Source: Cytobacillus solani
GTDB lineage: Bacteria; Bacillota; Bacilli; Bacillales; Cytobacillaceae
Direction: 5' to 3'
DNA length: 64,000 nt
Assembly: GCF_001420595.1 (NCBI RefSeq)
Contig: NZ_LJIX01000006.1
Location: 676,361-740,360, forward strand
Shown: positions 32,912 to 40,510 of the stretch, piece by piece
How the letters are laid out: each line of letters starts with the position of its first letter
Numbering within the stretch: position 1 is the stretch's first letter
Translations under genes and position numbers: made by a program
Notes under the pieces: generated by a model
The model's input: the letters and a program-made list of their open reading frames with translations, nothing else
Told to the model about the DNA's origin: nothing
Database searches by the model: none

Positions 32912-33685
32912 ATGAAATTTCAGCCGAAAACAGACTGGAAATATGATGATACACCCACGGAGGCAGACTTCAATCGCATTGAGCAGGGGATTGCCGATGC
33001 TCTTGAAGGAAACGATCCGATCATTCAACAAGAGACTCCTCCCGATGGTGTGAAGGAAGGAAGACTGTGGCTTGATACTAGTGATGATACGTATCAGGGG
33101 ACGGTGTTTGAGAGTTTGAAAGGGGAGATTGGTGCGCATTTGGGGGATGAAGTAAAGCATACTACTCAAGCAGAAAAGGATAAGATAACAGGGGCTTTGC
33201 AGCGTTCTGGTGGAAAGATGACAGGTACACTTTCAATAGAAAATACCGCACCTATTTTAGAGTTTAGTGAAACAGATACCGGAAAAAAATTCTTTTTAGT
33301 CGTTGATGGCAATGGTTTTAATATTAGGGAAAATTCTCTTACTGAAACTTCACATCCTTTAGTAATAAAGGGTGGCGTTTTATCATCTTATGGACAAACC
33401 ATTCTCCACGCAGGTAACCTTGCAAGTTTAGGTGTTGGAAAAATTATTACTGGAAGCTACACAGGGGCGGGGAGTCCAGGTAGAACTATAAATATTGGAG
33501 TAACTCCGAAATTAGTCTATATGGAGTATCTCCATGAATTTACTTATGGAGCATTTTTAATATCACCTAATTTAACAGTGGCATTAAATAGTGGTTATTT
33601 TACGCAATATAAGATTGTTGGAAATGGCTTTTTAGCTCCTTATGATAATACTGGGTGGATCTATCAATATACTGCATTTATTTGA
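32912..33685 (+). CDS. Tail fibre / receptor-binding protein 1
   Basis: The 257-residue protein begins with KTDWKYDDTPTEADFNRIEQ, a common baseplate-attachment segment of Firmicute tail fibres. It continues with PPDGVKEGRLWLDTSDDTYQ and SGGKMTGTLSIENT, a fibre repeat, and ends in a beta- and aromatic-rich tip (PKLVYMEYLHEFTYGAFL, then YDNTGWIYQYTAFI). Tips of this kind recognise cell-surface glycopolymers. It is the first of two fibre cassettes in the cluster. No endosialidase chaperone domain is seen. Confidence 0.8.
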   Translation: MKFQPKTDWKYDDTPTEADFNRIEQGIADALEGNDPIIQQETPPDGVKEGRLWLDTSDDTYQGTVFESLKGEIGAHLGDEVKHTTQAEKDKITGALQRSGGKMTGTLSIENTAPILEFSETDTGKKFFLVVDGNGFNIRENSLTETSHPLVIKGGVLSSYGQTILHAGNLASLGVGKIITGSYTGAGSPGRTINIGVTPKLVYMEYLHEFTYGAFLISPNLTVALNSGYFTQYKIVGNGFLAPYDNTGWIYQYTAFI

Positions 33686-33698
33686 TAGGGGGGATTTT

Positions 33699-34148
33699 AT
33701 GATACTGATATATGATAAGAACACTCGAAACGTACTGATGGATGGGGGAACAAATTCACTTTTCCCTTTAGGTGTTGAGGATGTATCGTGGTTAATTAAC
33801 GAGGTAATTTCATTGACAGAGAAACCTGAAAATGAATTAGGAGTATATCGAATACATGATGAGACTGATCTTGATAAGATTGAACAGTATCGGAAGTTTG
33901 AAAGTAAAGTAATAATAGACGATACAGGCGAGCCAATTGGATTGGAATTTTTGAATGAAAGACCTCAGTTGGAAACAGAACCTAAACCTCCTACTCTAGA
34001 GGAAAAGATTGAAGCCTTAGAACAAGAAAAGCTTATTTTACAGTTAGCCTTAGCTGAAAGTATAGAAAAACAAGAAATTGATAAAGTGAATAATCAACTA
34101 GCATTAGCTGAATTAGTAGAAACCTTAACAATGAAAGGAGTTTTATAA
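33699..34148 (+). CDS. Fibre-associated coiled-coil protein 1 (XkdW-like)
   Basis: ATG 33699 follows GGGGGGATTTT; the frame reaches further upstream into the fibre gene, but without a ribosome site. The 149-residue protein has a compact N-terminal domain (MILIYDKNTRNVLMDGG) and a C-terminal coiled coil of about 50 residues (LEEKIEALEQEKLILQLALA). Its place directly after the fibre suits a fibre assembly partner. The protein at 35255 has the same layout. Confidence 0.65.
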   Translation: MILIYDKNTRNVLMDGGTNSLFPLGVEDVSWLINEVISLTEKPENELGVYRIHDETDLDKIEQYRKFESKVIIDDTGEPIGLEFLNERPQLETEPKPPTLEEKIEALEQEKLILQLALAESIEKQEIDKVNNQLALAELVETLTMKGVL

Positions 34149-34149
34149 A

Positions 34150-34290
34150 ATGGTAACTTTATATGCTGACTTAGTACAATTAGGATTAAGGGTTTTGGAG
34201 AATCCACAACCTGGTGAAATTGCTGTTCCAACATTTTTAAAGGCAGCTGTTAAAAAGGAATTAGATGATCGTGCAGCAATGAGTGCTTAA
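34150..34290 (+). CDS. Small XkdX/CD1375-like protein (46 aa)
   Basis: ATG 34150 to TAA 34290, two bases after the previous stop and preceded by AAAGGAG. The peptide MVTLYADLVQLGLRVLENP and EIAVPTFLKAAVKKELDDR resembles the short CD1375-like proteins found after fibre genes in diffocin-type clusters. Function unknown; it is too short for most gene finders. Confidence 0.65.
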   Translation: MVTLYADLVQLGLRVLENPQPGEIAVPTFLKAAVKKELDDRAAMSA

Positions 34291-34338
34291 TAGCGTATTT
34301 GGATGATAATGTGCATTTTTTGAAAGGAGCAAAGGCTT

Positions 34339-35241
34339 ATGGCTACAATTAAGAGACAAAGAGCAGATGGTAGTTGGGAATATATTCAAATGACTGGAGA
34401 GGATGTAAATACTTTAAAAAATGACATTGTAGCGCATTTGGCGGAAAGGTCGTCGTTAGAAAAAGCTGGACATATTCAGTTAAACAGTGCGACAAATAGT
34501 ACGGATGAAACAACAGCTGCTACTCCTAAAGCAGTAAAAGCGGCGATGGATAAGGCTAATGAGGCTTTTACGTCTGTCGATAATGGGAAACAGTTATTGC
34601 GAACCACTATTATCGACAAAGGAGGTAGCATATTAGGTTCGCACCCTAATAGTTTTGCTGAGTTAGCTAAGGGTATAGACTCTATTTCTAACAGATTACT
34701 ATATCCTCCTGGTGATATGGGTTCATTATATATCAGTGCAATTGATGAAGATGATAACCGATATTCATACAGCGGAGCTATTTATGATAAATATGGTAAT
34801 AAAATTAGGCAAATAGCATTTCAAGATCCATATCATGGCGCACCATCTCAGTATGGGTATACAGACGGTTGGGAGTACCCTAATAATAGTGCTCATTATA
34901 GATTAAAAGATATTAATGGAAACCTAATAAAACTAGTACGGCTTGGTGAGTATATGGATAGAGAGATGAGATACCGCAAGGTAGGAGATAATGGTCACCT
35001 CATTTTCCAGTACAATAACCAGCAGATGACTTGGGTATATAATTTAAATGGTGTGATGCTTAAATCATATAATATGCTTTCAGTTTCAGTACTTAATAAG
35101 AATAATAAGTATCTTATTAGGGCTGGTGGCACCGGTACGGCTAGTGGCACAGTAATGGTTATGGATGAACTACTGGAGGTAAAGTCTTATAACTTTGGTG
35201 ATGCATTTCATATTTTTACACTTGACTTTTCAAATGCGTAG
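34339..35241 (+). CDS. Tail fibre / receptor-binding protein 2
   Basis: This 300-residue protein opens with MATIKRQRADGSWEYIQMTG and a collagen-free fibre repeat (AGHIQLNSATNSTDETTAAT, then PKAVKAAMDKANEAF), which matches the phage fibre repeat family. The rest is beta-rich with aspartate-, asparagine- and tyrosine-rich turns (DEDDNRYSYSGAIYDKYGNK), suited to a receptor-binding tip. It is unlike fibre 1 in its tip, so the particle may carry two specificities. ATG 34339 follows GAAAGGAGC. Confidence 0.8.
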   Translation: MATIKRQRADGSWEYIQMTGEDVNTLKNDIVAHLAERSSLEKAGHIQLNSATNSTDETTAATPKAVKAAMDKANEAFTSVDNGKQLLRTTIIDKGGSILGSHPNSFAELAKGIDSISNRLLYPPGDMGSLYISAIDEDDNRYSYSGAIYDKYGNKIRQIAFQDPYHGAPSQYGYTDGWEYPNNSAHYRLKDINGNLIKLVRLGEYMDREMRYRKVGDNGHLIFQYNNQQMTWVYNLNGVMLKSYNMLSVSVLNKNNKYLIRAGGTGTASGTVMVMDELLEVKSYNFGDAFHIFTLDFSNA

Positions 35242-35254
35242 GAGGTAGATAAAG

Positions 35255-35566
35255 ATGATTTTAGTTAAGATAAAAAATCTTGTTCAGCAAGATGGTAGTT
35301 GCGACTATAAGGGCTTAGATATATCCTTAATTAAAACAGGTACACAATTGTATCCACTAAATGAAAGTGTTGCTTATTTTGGTTATGAGGGAGACATCCC
35401 TACGCATACTGATATATCTGTTATCACTCAAGAGGATTACCAAATTGCATTAGACCAGATTAAGCAGGAAGCTGAGAATATCATGACTCCTGAAAAAGAA
35501 ATTGCACAACTAAAAGAAAAAGTGGATGCTCAGCAATCTGTAATTAATTATTTATTAGGGGTGTAA
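35255..35566 (+). CDS. Fibre-associated coiled-coil protein 2
   Basis: The 103-residue protein starts MILVKIKNLVQQDGSCDYKG and ends in a short coiled coil (EKEIAQLKEKVDAQQSVINY). As after fibre 1, a small-domain plus coiled-coil protein follows the fibre, suggesting a cognate assembly partner. ATG 35255 follows GGAGGTAG. No family is recognised. Confidence 0.65.
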   Translation: MILVKIKNLVQQDGSCDYKGLDISLIKTGTQLYPLNESVAYFGYEGDIPTHTDISVITQEDYQIALDQIKQEAENIMTPEKEIAQLKEKVDAQQSVINYLLGV

Positions 35567-35569
35567 TAA

Positions 35570-35722
35570 ATGAAGAGTTCATTATTCTTTTACTTTAAAA
35601 CGTCTTATGATAACGGAAAGAGTACAATAACGACAAAGGAAACTTTAAAAAACGCTATTATTAAAGGTTATATAACCGACAATGAATATTATGAGATTAC
35701 TAAAGAATATTACGCAGTCTAA
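35570..35722 (+). CDS. xkdX: XkdX family protein (50 aa)
   Basis: ATG 35570 overlaps nothing and lies four bases after the previous stop. The peptide ends with KGYITDNEYYEITKEYYAV, the XkdX pattern (lysine, then W/Y-I-T-x-x-x-Y-x-x-I-T-x-x-x-Y). XkdX is a short conserved protein of PBSX-like tails with no proven role. Confidence 0.8.
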   Translation: MKSSLFFYFKTSYDNGKSTITTKETLKNAIIKGYITDNEYYEITKEYYAV

Positions 35723-36065
35723 TTTCATTCTTAGATGATTATGCGCAATAACAAATCCGATAAAACTAATAAAGAGCTATAAACTTTTATTTTTCTTCTA
35801 TTTTTCTGGTGTATATGTAGCAGAATAGCTTTTTTAAAACAGATCACTTAGGATAGTATAAATTCTTGTTAAGAAGCCCTTATGTAATTTTCAGGAGAAA
35901 TAAAAATAAACATACTTGCCTAATACTAGTGCAAGTTTACTCTTCTCGGTAATTTTATTCTATCTATAGCAAAAGGCTTTACTGTATTGTTAAATATCAG
36001 ATAGGAACGCAGTATAAAGTTTATACTACAATCTAGCTCTTTTTTTTATCGAAAGGAGGCACCAA
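35723..36065. other. Non-coding gap between fibre and lysis genes
   Basis: No open frame with a credible start is present in these 343 bases. A hairpin ACTTGC/GCAAGT near 35911-35938 and an AGTATAAAGTTTATACT palindrome near 36011-36027 are visible, and the AGCTC-T8 stretch at 36033-36047 could end a transcript or precede a lysis promoter. Nothing firm can be assigned. Confidence 0.5.
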
Positions 36066-36320
36066 ATGAACGAACTAAACCTTGTCCAAAAAGACATCGT
36101 GACACTCAAAACCTCCGTCGAAGACATGAAACAGGATATTCGCCAGCTTCAGGATAAAACACTAATTCATGATCGGGATATTCGTGAGATCCAGATGGAT
36201 TTAAAGGATATAAAAGAGGATACAAAATGGCTACGGCGCGCGATCACCAACGCATTTATTGTTGGCTTGATTGGAGGAGCAGTGGCTATTTTTTATGCAG
36301 CCATAAATTTTAAACTGTAA
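36066..36320 (+). CDS. xhlA: XhlA-type hemolysin/lysis protein
   Basis: This 84-residue protein has an N-terminal coiled coil (DIVTLKTSVEDMKQDIRQLQ) and one C-terminal membrane helix (NAFIVGLIGGAVAIFYAA), the XhlA layout. In PBSX, XhlA works with the holin to release the particles by lysis. ATG 36066 follows GAAAGGAGG. Confidence 0.88.
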   Translation: MNELNLVQKDIVTLKTSVEDMKQDIRQLQDKTLIHDRDIREIQMDLKDIKEDTKWLRRAITNAFIVGLIGGAVAIFYAAINFKL

Positions 36321-36334
36321 GAGGCGATTAGATA

Positions 36335-36574
36335 ATGAAAAAAGATATTGCTACATTGATCGGGGGCTTTTTGACAGCCCTTTTTTTCTTCTTTGGAACG
36401 ATTGGGATTTCGTTTGAATGGTTTACGCAGGACAGTATTAATGCTTTTGTTGTTTTGATTTCTGCAGCTATTGCTTTTGGGATCAATTTATATGCTGTTT
36501 ATAAAAATACGTATGCCTTAACAAAGAAAGCAAAGCTTCAGAAAGAAATTCTTGAGCGGCACAATCTTAAATAA
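36335..36574 (+). CDS. Phage holin (XhlB/SPP1-type)
   Basis: The 79-residue protein has two membrane helices (IGGFLTALFFFFGTIGI and INAFVVLISAAIAFGINLYA) and a lysine-rich C-terminal tail, the class II holin layout. It would permeabilise the membrane so that the amidase reaches the wall and tailocins are released. It follows xhlA by 14 bases with GAGGCG as ribosome site. Confidence 0.88.
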   Translation: MKKDIATLIGGFLTALFFFFGTIGISFEWFTQDSINAFVVLISAAIAFGINLYAVYKNTYALTKKAKLQKEILERHNLK

Positions 36575-36659
36575 ACAGCTTTATTAAAAACAATGTCTGT
36601 AAGTGGTTTATTTTGTACAAGCTTTATGATTTTTAAATAAAAATATGAGGTGATTAATA

Positions 36660-37349
36660 ATGGCAAAAATATTTATCGATCCAGGTCATGGGGGAACAGA
36701 TTCAGGTGCAGTTGGAAATGGTCTTCAGGAAAAGAACATTACACTGCAGATTTCTACAAGAATTAGAGATATTCTTTTAAATGAATATGACAACGTATCC
36801 ATTAGAATGAGCCGTACAGGTGATCAAACCGTTTCTTTATCGGAACGAACGAATGCAGCAAATGCTTGGGGAGCAGATTTTTTATTGTCTGTGCATATTA
36901 ATGCTGGCGGGGGAACAGGTTATGAAGACTATGTTTATCCGGGTGTAGGAACACCAACTACTACCTATCAGAACAATATTCATTCAGAAGTCATGAAGCT
37001 TGTTAATTTTTCTGACCGCGGCAAAAAGACTGCGAATTTCCATATGCTCCGTGAATCTAATATGCCAGCAATTTTAACGGAAAATGGATTTATCGATAAC
37101 GCCAATGATGCAGCTAAATTAAAGACAAGCTCTTTTATCGAAAGCATTGCGCGTGGTCATGTAAATGGGATTGCGAAAAGCTTTAATCTTCCTAAGAAAG
37201 CAACAGCTGTTTACCATATTGTTGTACAAGGCGATACGGTATATTCTTTAGCTCAAAAATATGGCAGCACGATTCAACAGATTAAAGATTGGAATGGACT
37301 TGATGCTAACTATACCATTTATGTTGGGCAAAGACTTCGGGTGAAATAA
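36660..37349 (+). CDS. N-acetylmuramoyl-L-alanine amidase with LysM domain (endolysin)
   Basis: The 229-residue enzyme has an Amidase_3 domain with zinc ligands H10 (DPGHGG), E24 and H79 (SVHINAG) and catalytic E141 (LTENGF), followed by one LysM domain (about 185-229, VVQGDTVYSLAQKYGS and YVGQRLRVK). It cuts the amide bond between muramic acid and L-alanine. There is no signal peptide, so export depends on the holin. ATG 36660 follows GAGGTGATT. It is the last gene of the tail cluster. Confidence 0.92.
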   Translation: MAKIFIDPGHGGTDSGAVGNGLQEKNITLQISTRIRDILLNEYDNVSIRMSRTGDQTVSLSERTNAANAWGADFLLSVHINAGGGTGYEDYVYPGVGTPTTTYQNNIHSEVMKLVNFSDRGKKTANFHMLRESNMPAILTENGFIDNANDAAKLKTSSFIESIARGHVNGIAKSFNLPKKATAVYHIVVQGDTVYSLAQKYGSTIQQIKDWNGLDANYTIYVGQRLRVK

Positions 37350-37439
37350 ACTAAGAAGTACTTCTCAAAGAGTTTCCGTGATCCTTTTCATTGTTTAGTT
37401 AGTTTGTCCTACTGCTCAGTGGTAAAAGAAAAACAAATG

Positions 37440-37507
37440 AACATATGGAACCGCCGACACGGTTCCATATGTTTGTTGGAGTACGAAGGAGAAACCCCTC
37501 GTACTCC
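37440..37507. repeat. Two inverted repeats after the endolysin gene
   Basis: AACATATGGAACC (ending 37452) pairs with GGTTCCATATGTT (from 37461), and GGAGTACGA (37478-37486) with TCGTACTCC (37499-37507). Neither has a clear T run. They may together stop the tail transcript or mark the right edge of the cluster. An overlapping open frame is not considered a gene. Confidence 0.5.
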
Positions 37508-37588
37508 TTATCAGTGTTATATCTTGTGGCATTGGAAGAGTAATCAAAGTTTAGACGATCTGATTTTTATGAATGAAAAGTGCACCAA

Positions 37589-37825
37589 TTAAAACTTTTC
37601 ATTCACCTCCCATGATTCAACCATTTGATAAGCTGTTTGCGGATTATATCCTTTTCCAATCAAATAGGCGATGGCTGCTACTTCAGTCATTGCATGAGAA
37701 TATGATGTAAATGCTGCTTCTTTTAAACCATACTCAACAAATGGTGTAACGACATTTAATGTTTCGCTCTTTAAATCCCTATAGGGCATATAAACAGGGT
37801 AATAAGGTGATGGAATATAATACAT
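37589..37825 (-). CDS. Conserved hypothetical small protein (78 aa)
   Basis: This small soluble protein starts with a tyrosine- and proline-rich segment (MYYIPSPYYPVYMPYR), reminiscent of spore or coat-associated proteins, then helices with EVAAIAYLIGKGYNPQTAYQ, a UBA-like or EF-like helical pattern. The family is not recognised. The ribosome site AGGATGAGG upstream of ATG 37825 is fair. It lies alone between the tail cluster and the membrane gene set. Confidence 0.6.
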   Translation of the reverse strand: MYYIPSPYYPVYMPYRDLKSETLNVVTPFVEYGLKEAAFTSYSHAMTEVAAIAYLIGKGYNPQTAYQMVESWEVNEKF

Positions 37826-37939
37826 ATGTCAAGCCTCATCCTTCCTCAAATATTCTTCGAACCTGTTGTATCATATGAACCGTATAGATATTCGTTTTTG
37901 TCCTTTTGAAAATTCTGCCTTTTTTATACGATGACTTTT

Positions 37940-37966
37940 GGGACAAGGAACCTGTCCCCCTGTCCC
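37940..37966. repeat. Dispersed palindromic repeat GGGACAAGG/CCTGTCCC
   Basis: The stretch GGGACAAGGAACCTGTCCCC followed by a further TGTCCC abuts the stop codon of the next leftward gene. Closely related sequences occur at 461-494, 14409-14426, 56621-56646 and 60950-60972, always between genes. Confidence 0.65.
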
Positions 37967-39213
37967 TAATATGCAAATTCATAAATTCTGGTATTTGAGT
38001 AATTGAAATGGACAAGTTCCTTGCGTTCGCTTAGCTTCCAGCCATCATTCGTATGGATTAGCTTGTAATACCATGGATTGGCGGTTTCTTTCATTTCGTA
38101 ATTTTCACCTTCAGCATAGGAAGCCGAATTCATTGTTAAAACAACATGTAGCTCAACACTTTCTTCTTCATCATCCATCCTATATTTAAAACTATCTAAG
38201 TCGAATTCAGTGTATAAAAGTTCTCCCGTGAAAATTGTCTGATTAAGCCTGATCTCCTCAAATCGATCATGAAAGAAATTCAATAGTTCGGGTGTAATAT
38301 GAACAAAATAGGAAGTATCCAATTGATTATAGGCAGACATCCATCCGATCGCGTACTCATTGACTACGGTCATTATTTCTTCTTGAAAGGCAGGGTCTTT
38401 TGCTTTTTCCGCTTCCATTGCTTTCTTTAATTCTTCCTCTTTCCTTTTGCGTTCTTCCTCTAAAGCAGCCATTTTTAATTCATGAGCCTTTTCAATCTTC
38501 TTGAGCGTTTCTTTAAGCCAAAAGTCCTCTAAGCCAATTTTATGATAGGAAGAAATTTGGCGATTAATTGTTTTTTTTAGCTGATTGTAACGGAGTGATT
38601 TCTCTAATAACGAATATTTCCTTTCATCATAATTAATAAAATGACTCGTTAGTTCTTCTGTTTTTTTATCTGCACTCCCATAAACCTCATTTGGCAATTC
38701 TCCTAAAATAGCAATGAAATATTCATTCTCAAACATCTCATTATTTACATTCGCATCCATTTGCTTACATAAGTTCTTTTTCGTATTTGAAAGCAGGGTA
38801 TCAAATTCATTTTGTACATTAAAGTGCTGGTCGTAATCCAAAAATACAGGATCATTTTGTTTCTTTTCTAGTAGATCAAGATAGCTTTTATAAGTTTTAA
38901 TAAGTCCAGAATAATTTTCATTCCTGTATAAGGAATCTGCCTTTTCTAATAAAGCGGAAACTTCTTTATTGTTATTTGAAAGCATAGTATAAGTTGATTG
39001 GATTTCATTCTCTTTGTATAGAATGGAACGGTTGTTTATGGCATTTTTATAAAAGGTTTCGGATTTTACATATTGCTGTGACGTATAAAAATGCTCTGCC
39101 TTTTTGGCTGCAGTTAATTTTTCATAACCAAGATAAGCTTTGTATACAAGAAGTCCTGCCGAAATGACAAACAGAAGAAATAATCCGTTTCTTATTCTTA
39201 CAGTATTTTTCAT
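37966..39213 (-). CDS. Membrane-anchored protein with coiled coil and C-terminal NTF2-like domain
   Basis: The 415-residue protein has one N-terminal membrane helix (about 8-25), then a long helical TPR-like body (KKAEHFYTSQQYVKSETFYK, LLEKADSLYRNENYSGLIKT), a charged coiled coil near 255-285 (EEERKRKEEELKKAMEAEK) and a C-terminal alpha+beta domain (about 290-415; VVNEYAIGWMSAYNQLDTSY and NPWYYKLIHTNDGWKLSE) like the NTF2-like domains of TcaA-type wall sensors. Most of the chain should lie outside the membrane. It is third in a leftward operon divergent from the tubulin/GTPase operon. Function unknown. Confidence 0.75.
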   Translation of the reverse strand: MKNTVRIRNGLFLLFVISAGLLVYKAYLGYEKLTAAKKAEHFYTSQQYVKSETFYKNAINNRSILYKENEIQSTYTMLSNNNKEVSALLEKADSLYRNENYSGLIKTYKSYLDLLEKKQNDPVFLDYDQHFNVQNEFDTLLSNTKKNLCKQMDANVNNEMFENEYFIAILGELPNEVYGSADKKTEELTSHFINYDERKYSLLEKSLRYNQLKKTINRQISSYHKIGLEDFWLKETLKKIEKAHELKMAALEEERKRKEEELKKAMEAEKAKDPAFQEEIMTVVNEYAIGWMSAYNQLDTSYFVHITPELLNFFHDRFEEIRLNQTIFTGELLYTEFDLDSFKYRMDDEEESVELHVVLTMNSASYAEGENYEMKETANPWYYKLIHTNDGWKLSERKELVHFNYSNTRIYEFAY

Positions 39214-39226
39214 TACGTAGTCCTTC

Positions 39227-40162
39227 CTAATGAAGAGCCATTACGAATGGTTCCTGATTAAATTTTGTGTGCAATAAATGATGTGCCCGTTTTTTTGATT
39301 CTTCTATTTCATAAGAATTGATCGAATCCAGAAGCGTGCATAAGCGAATGATTCGCTCTTTAGGCAAATCATCGGCATATTTCATAATAAACTCTTCATA
39401 GATTAAAAAGTATTGTTTCATTCTTAAGGCTGCACCCGCTACGATGATAAAAATATCATTAGAAAAATGTTCTTGTATTTCATTTTCATAAGTAACGACA
39501 TAATCTAATACCTTCTTATTGACGAGATGCCGCTGGACTTTTGCTGCATTACCTAAGTACGTAATAAATTCCTTACTATACATAGTTGGAACTACTGTAT
39601 CCATTTCTAATTGCATATCTTTACGAATAATAAATGTATTTAAGCATGTTAATTTTAGTTTTTTAGTGTCGTCATCATTCGAAAATAAACCGATGATTCT
39701 TAAAATCTCATAGGCTTCAAGGTAGGCGTAATCTTGTATTTTCTTCTCAGCAAATGTTTTGTTGACATGAATCCCTCTCTTGATTTTTTCTCTATCAGCA
39801 GTTGCTTGATTCATGAGGAGATAATTTTTTTCTGAGCTGCGGATGAGCAGTTTAAAAATACAGAAGAGGATAATCGCTGCAGCCCCAATTATCCCAATGA
39901 TTGCTATTGAAATAGGATTAAAGGTAAAGAGAGCAGCAATGAATAAGAGAAACAATAATAGGAAAACATCACTCTGAAATTTAAGCCGGTATTTTTTGGA
40001 GATAAATTGATCCATTGAAAGATAGCCCTTTGCTTGTGAGCAGTGACTGCAATGTTCCATACGCAGCAGGGTGTATCCGCCGCAGCTTTTGCATAGATAT
40101 AATTGGTTTGTCAATTTCTCATTAAGAGTAAAATGGCTAAATTTGACTGGAGTTTTGCTCAT
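39227..40162 (-). CDS. Zinc-ribbon membrane protein
   Basis: The 311-residue protein begins with a zinc ribbon, CKSCGG and CSHC spaced by about 15 residues (residues 24-40), then two membrane helices (about 66-105) and a helical cytoplasmic part of 200 residues (EAYEILRIIGLFSNDDDTKK, FIIVAGAALRMKQYFLIYEE). The family is not recognised. It lies 13 bases upstream of the anchored protein and overlaps the small membrane gene by 26 bases. A zinc ribbon is also found in the GTPase of the facing operon. Confidence 0.75.
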   Translation of the reverse strand: MSKTPVKFSHFTLNEKLTNQLYLCKSCGGYTLLRMEHCSHCSQAKGYLSMDQFISKKYRLKFQSDVFLLLFLLFIAALFTFNPISIAIIGIIGAAAIILFCIFKLLIRSSEKNYLLMNQATADREKIKRGIHVNKTFAEKKIQDYAYLEAYEILRIIGLFSNDDDTKKLKLTCLNTFIIRKDMQLEMDTVVPTMYSKEFITYLGNAAKVQRHLVNKKVLDYVVTYENEIQEHFSNDIFIIVAGAALRMKQYFLIYEEFIMKYADDLPKERIIRLCTLLDSINSYEIEESKKRAHHLLHTKFNQEPFVMALH

Positions 40163-40319
40163 GTGATAAGTTCCCTCCCTGCTTATTGTTTATATATTCA
40201 TAAATTACCTCATCAACCTTTTCCTGTTTTATAATCGTAGTTTTGTATTTGTATAGCTGAAACGATTTCCATAGAAAACTAAAAATAAAGATAAGTAAAG
40301 GCAAATAGTATGGAATCAA
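40137..40319 (-). CDS. Small membrane protein (60 aa)
   Basis: The start is TTG 40319 after AGGAGGAGGAG, an unusually strong ribosome site. The protein has one membrane helix (YLPLLIFIFSFLWKSFQL) and a basic then acidic tail. It is first in the leftward operon and overlaps the zinc-ribbon gene by 26 bases, so it is probably made with it in fixed ratio. Function unknown. Confidence 0.65.
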   Translation of the reverse strand: MIPYYLPLLIFIFSFLWKSFQLYKYKTTIIKQEKVDEVIYEYINNKQGGNLSHEQNSSQI

Positions 40320-40510
40320 AGCTCCTCCTCCTTAATGGATGTAAAATCCTTCTATATTAACAAAAATATTCAAAACTTTACAATATACGATAATTTAATT
40401 ATATTTAAAATAGGGTGATTTTTCTATAAATAAAGGGTTAGTTTACAATATATGGCTGTTTTTCGGGTGAATATGAGAGGATTGCTTATTTTTTTAAGGG
40501 GGATGTTTCT

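Noticed and set aside
21048-37507. Intact prophage with attachment sites
   Set aside because: No integrase, terminase, portal or capsid gene and no convincing direct repeat at the two edges; the inverted repeats at the edges are unrelated to each other.
37404-37592. 62-codon open frame on the plus strand after the endolysin gene
   Set aside because: It runs through two inverted repeats, has no ribosome site and its peptide shows no protein-like pattern.
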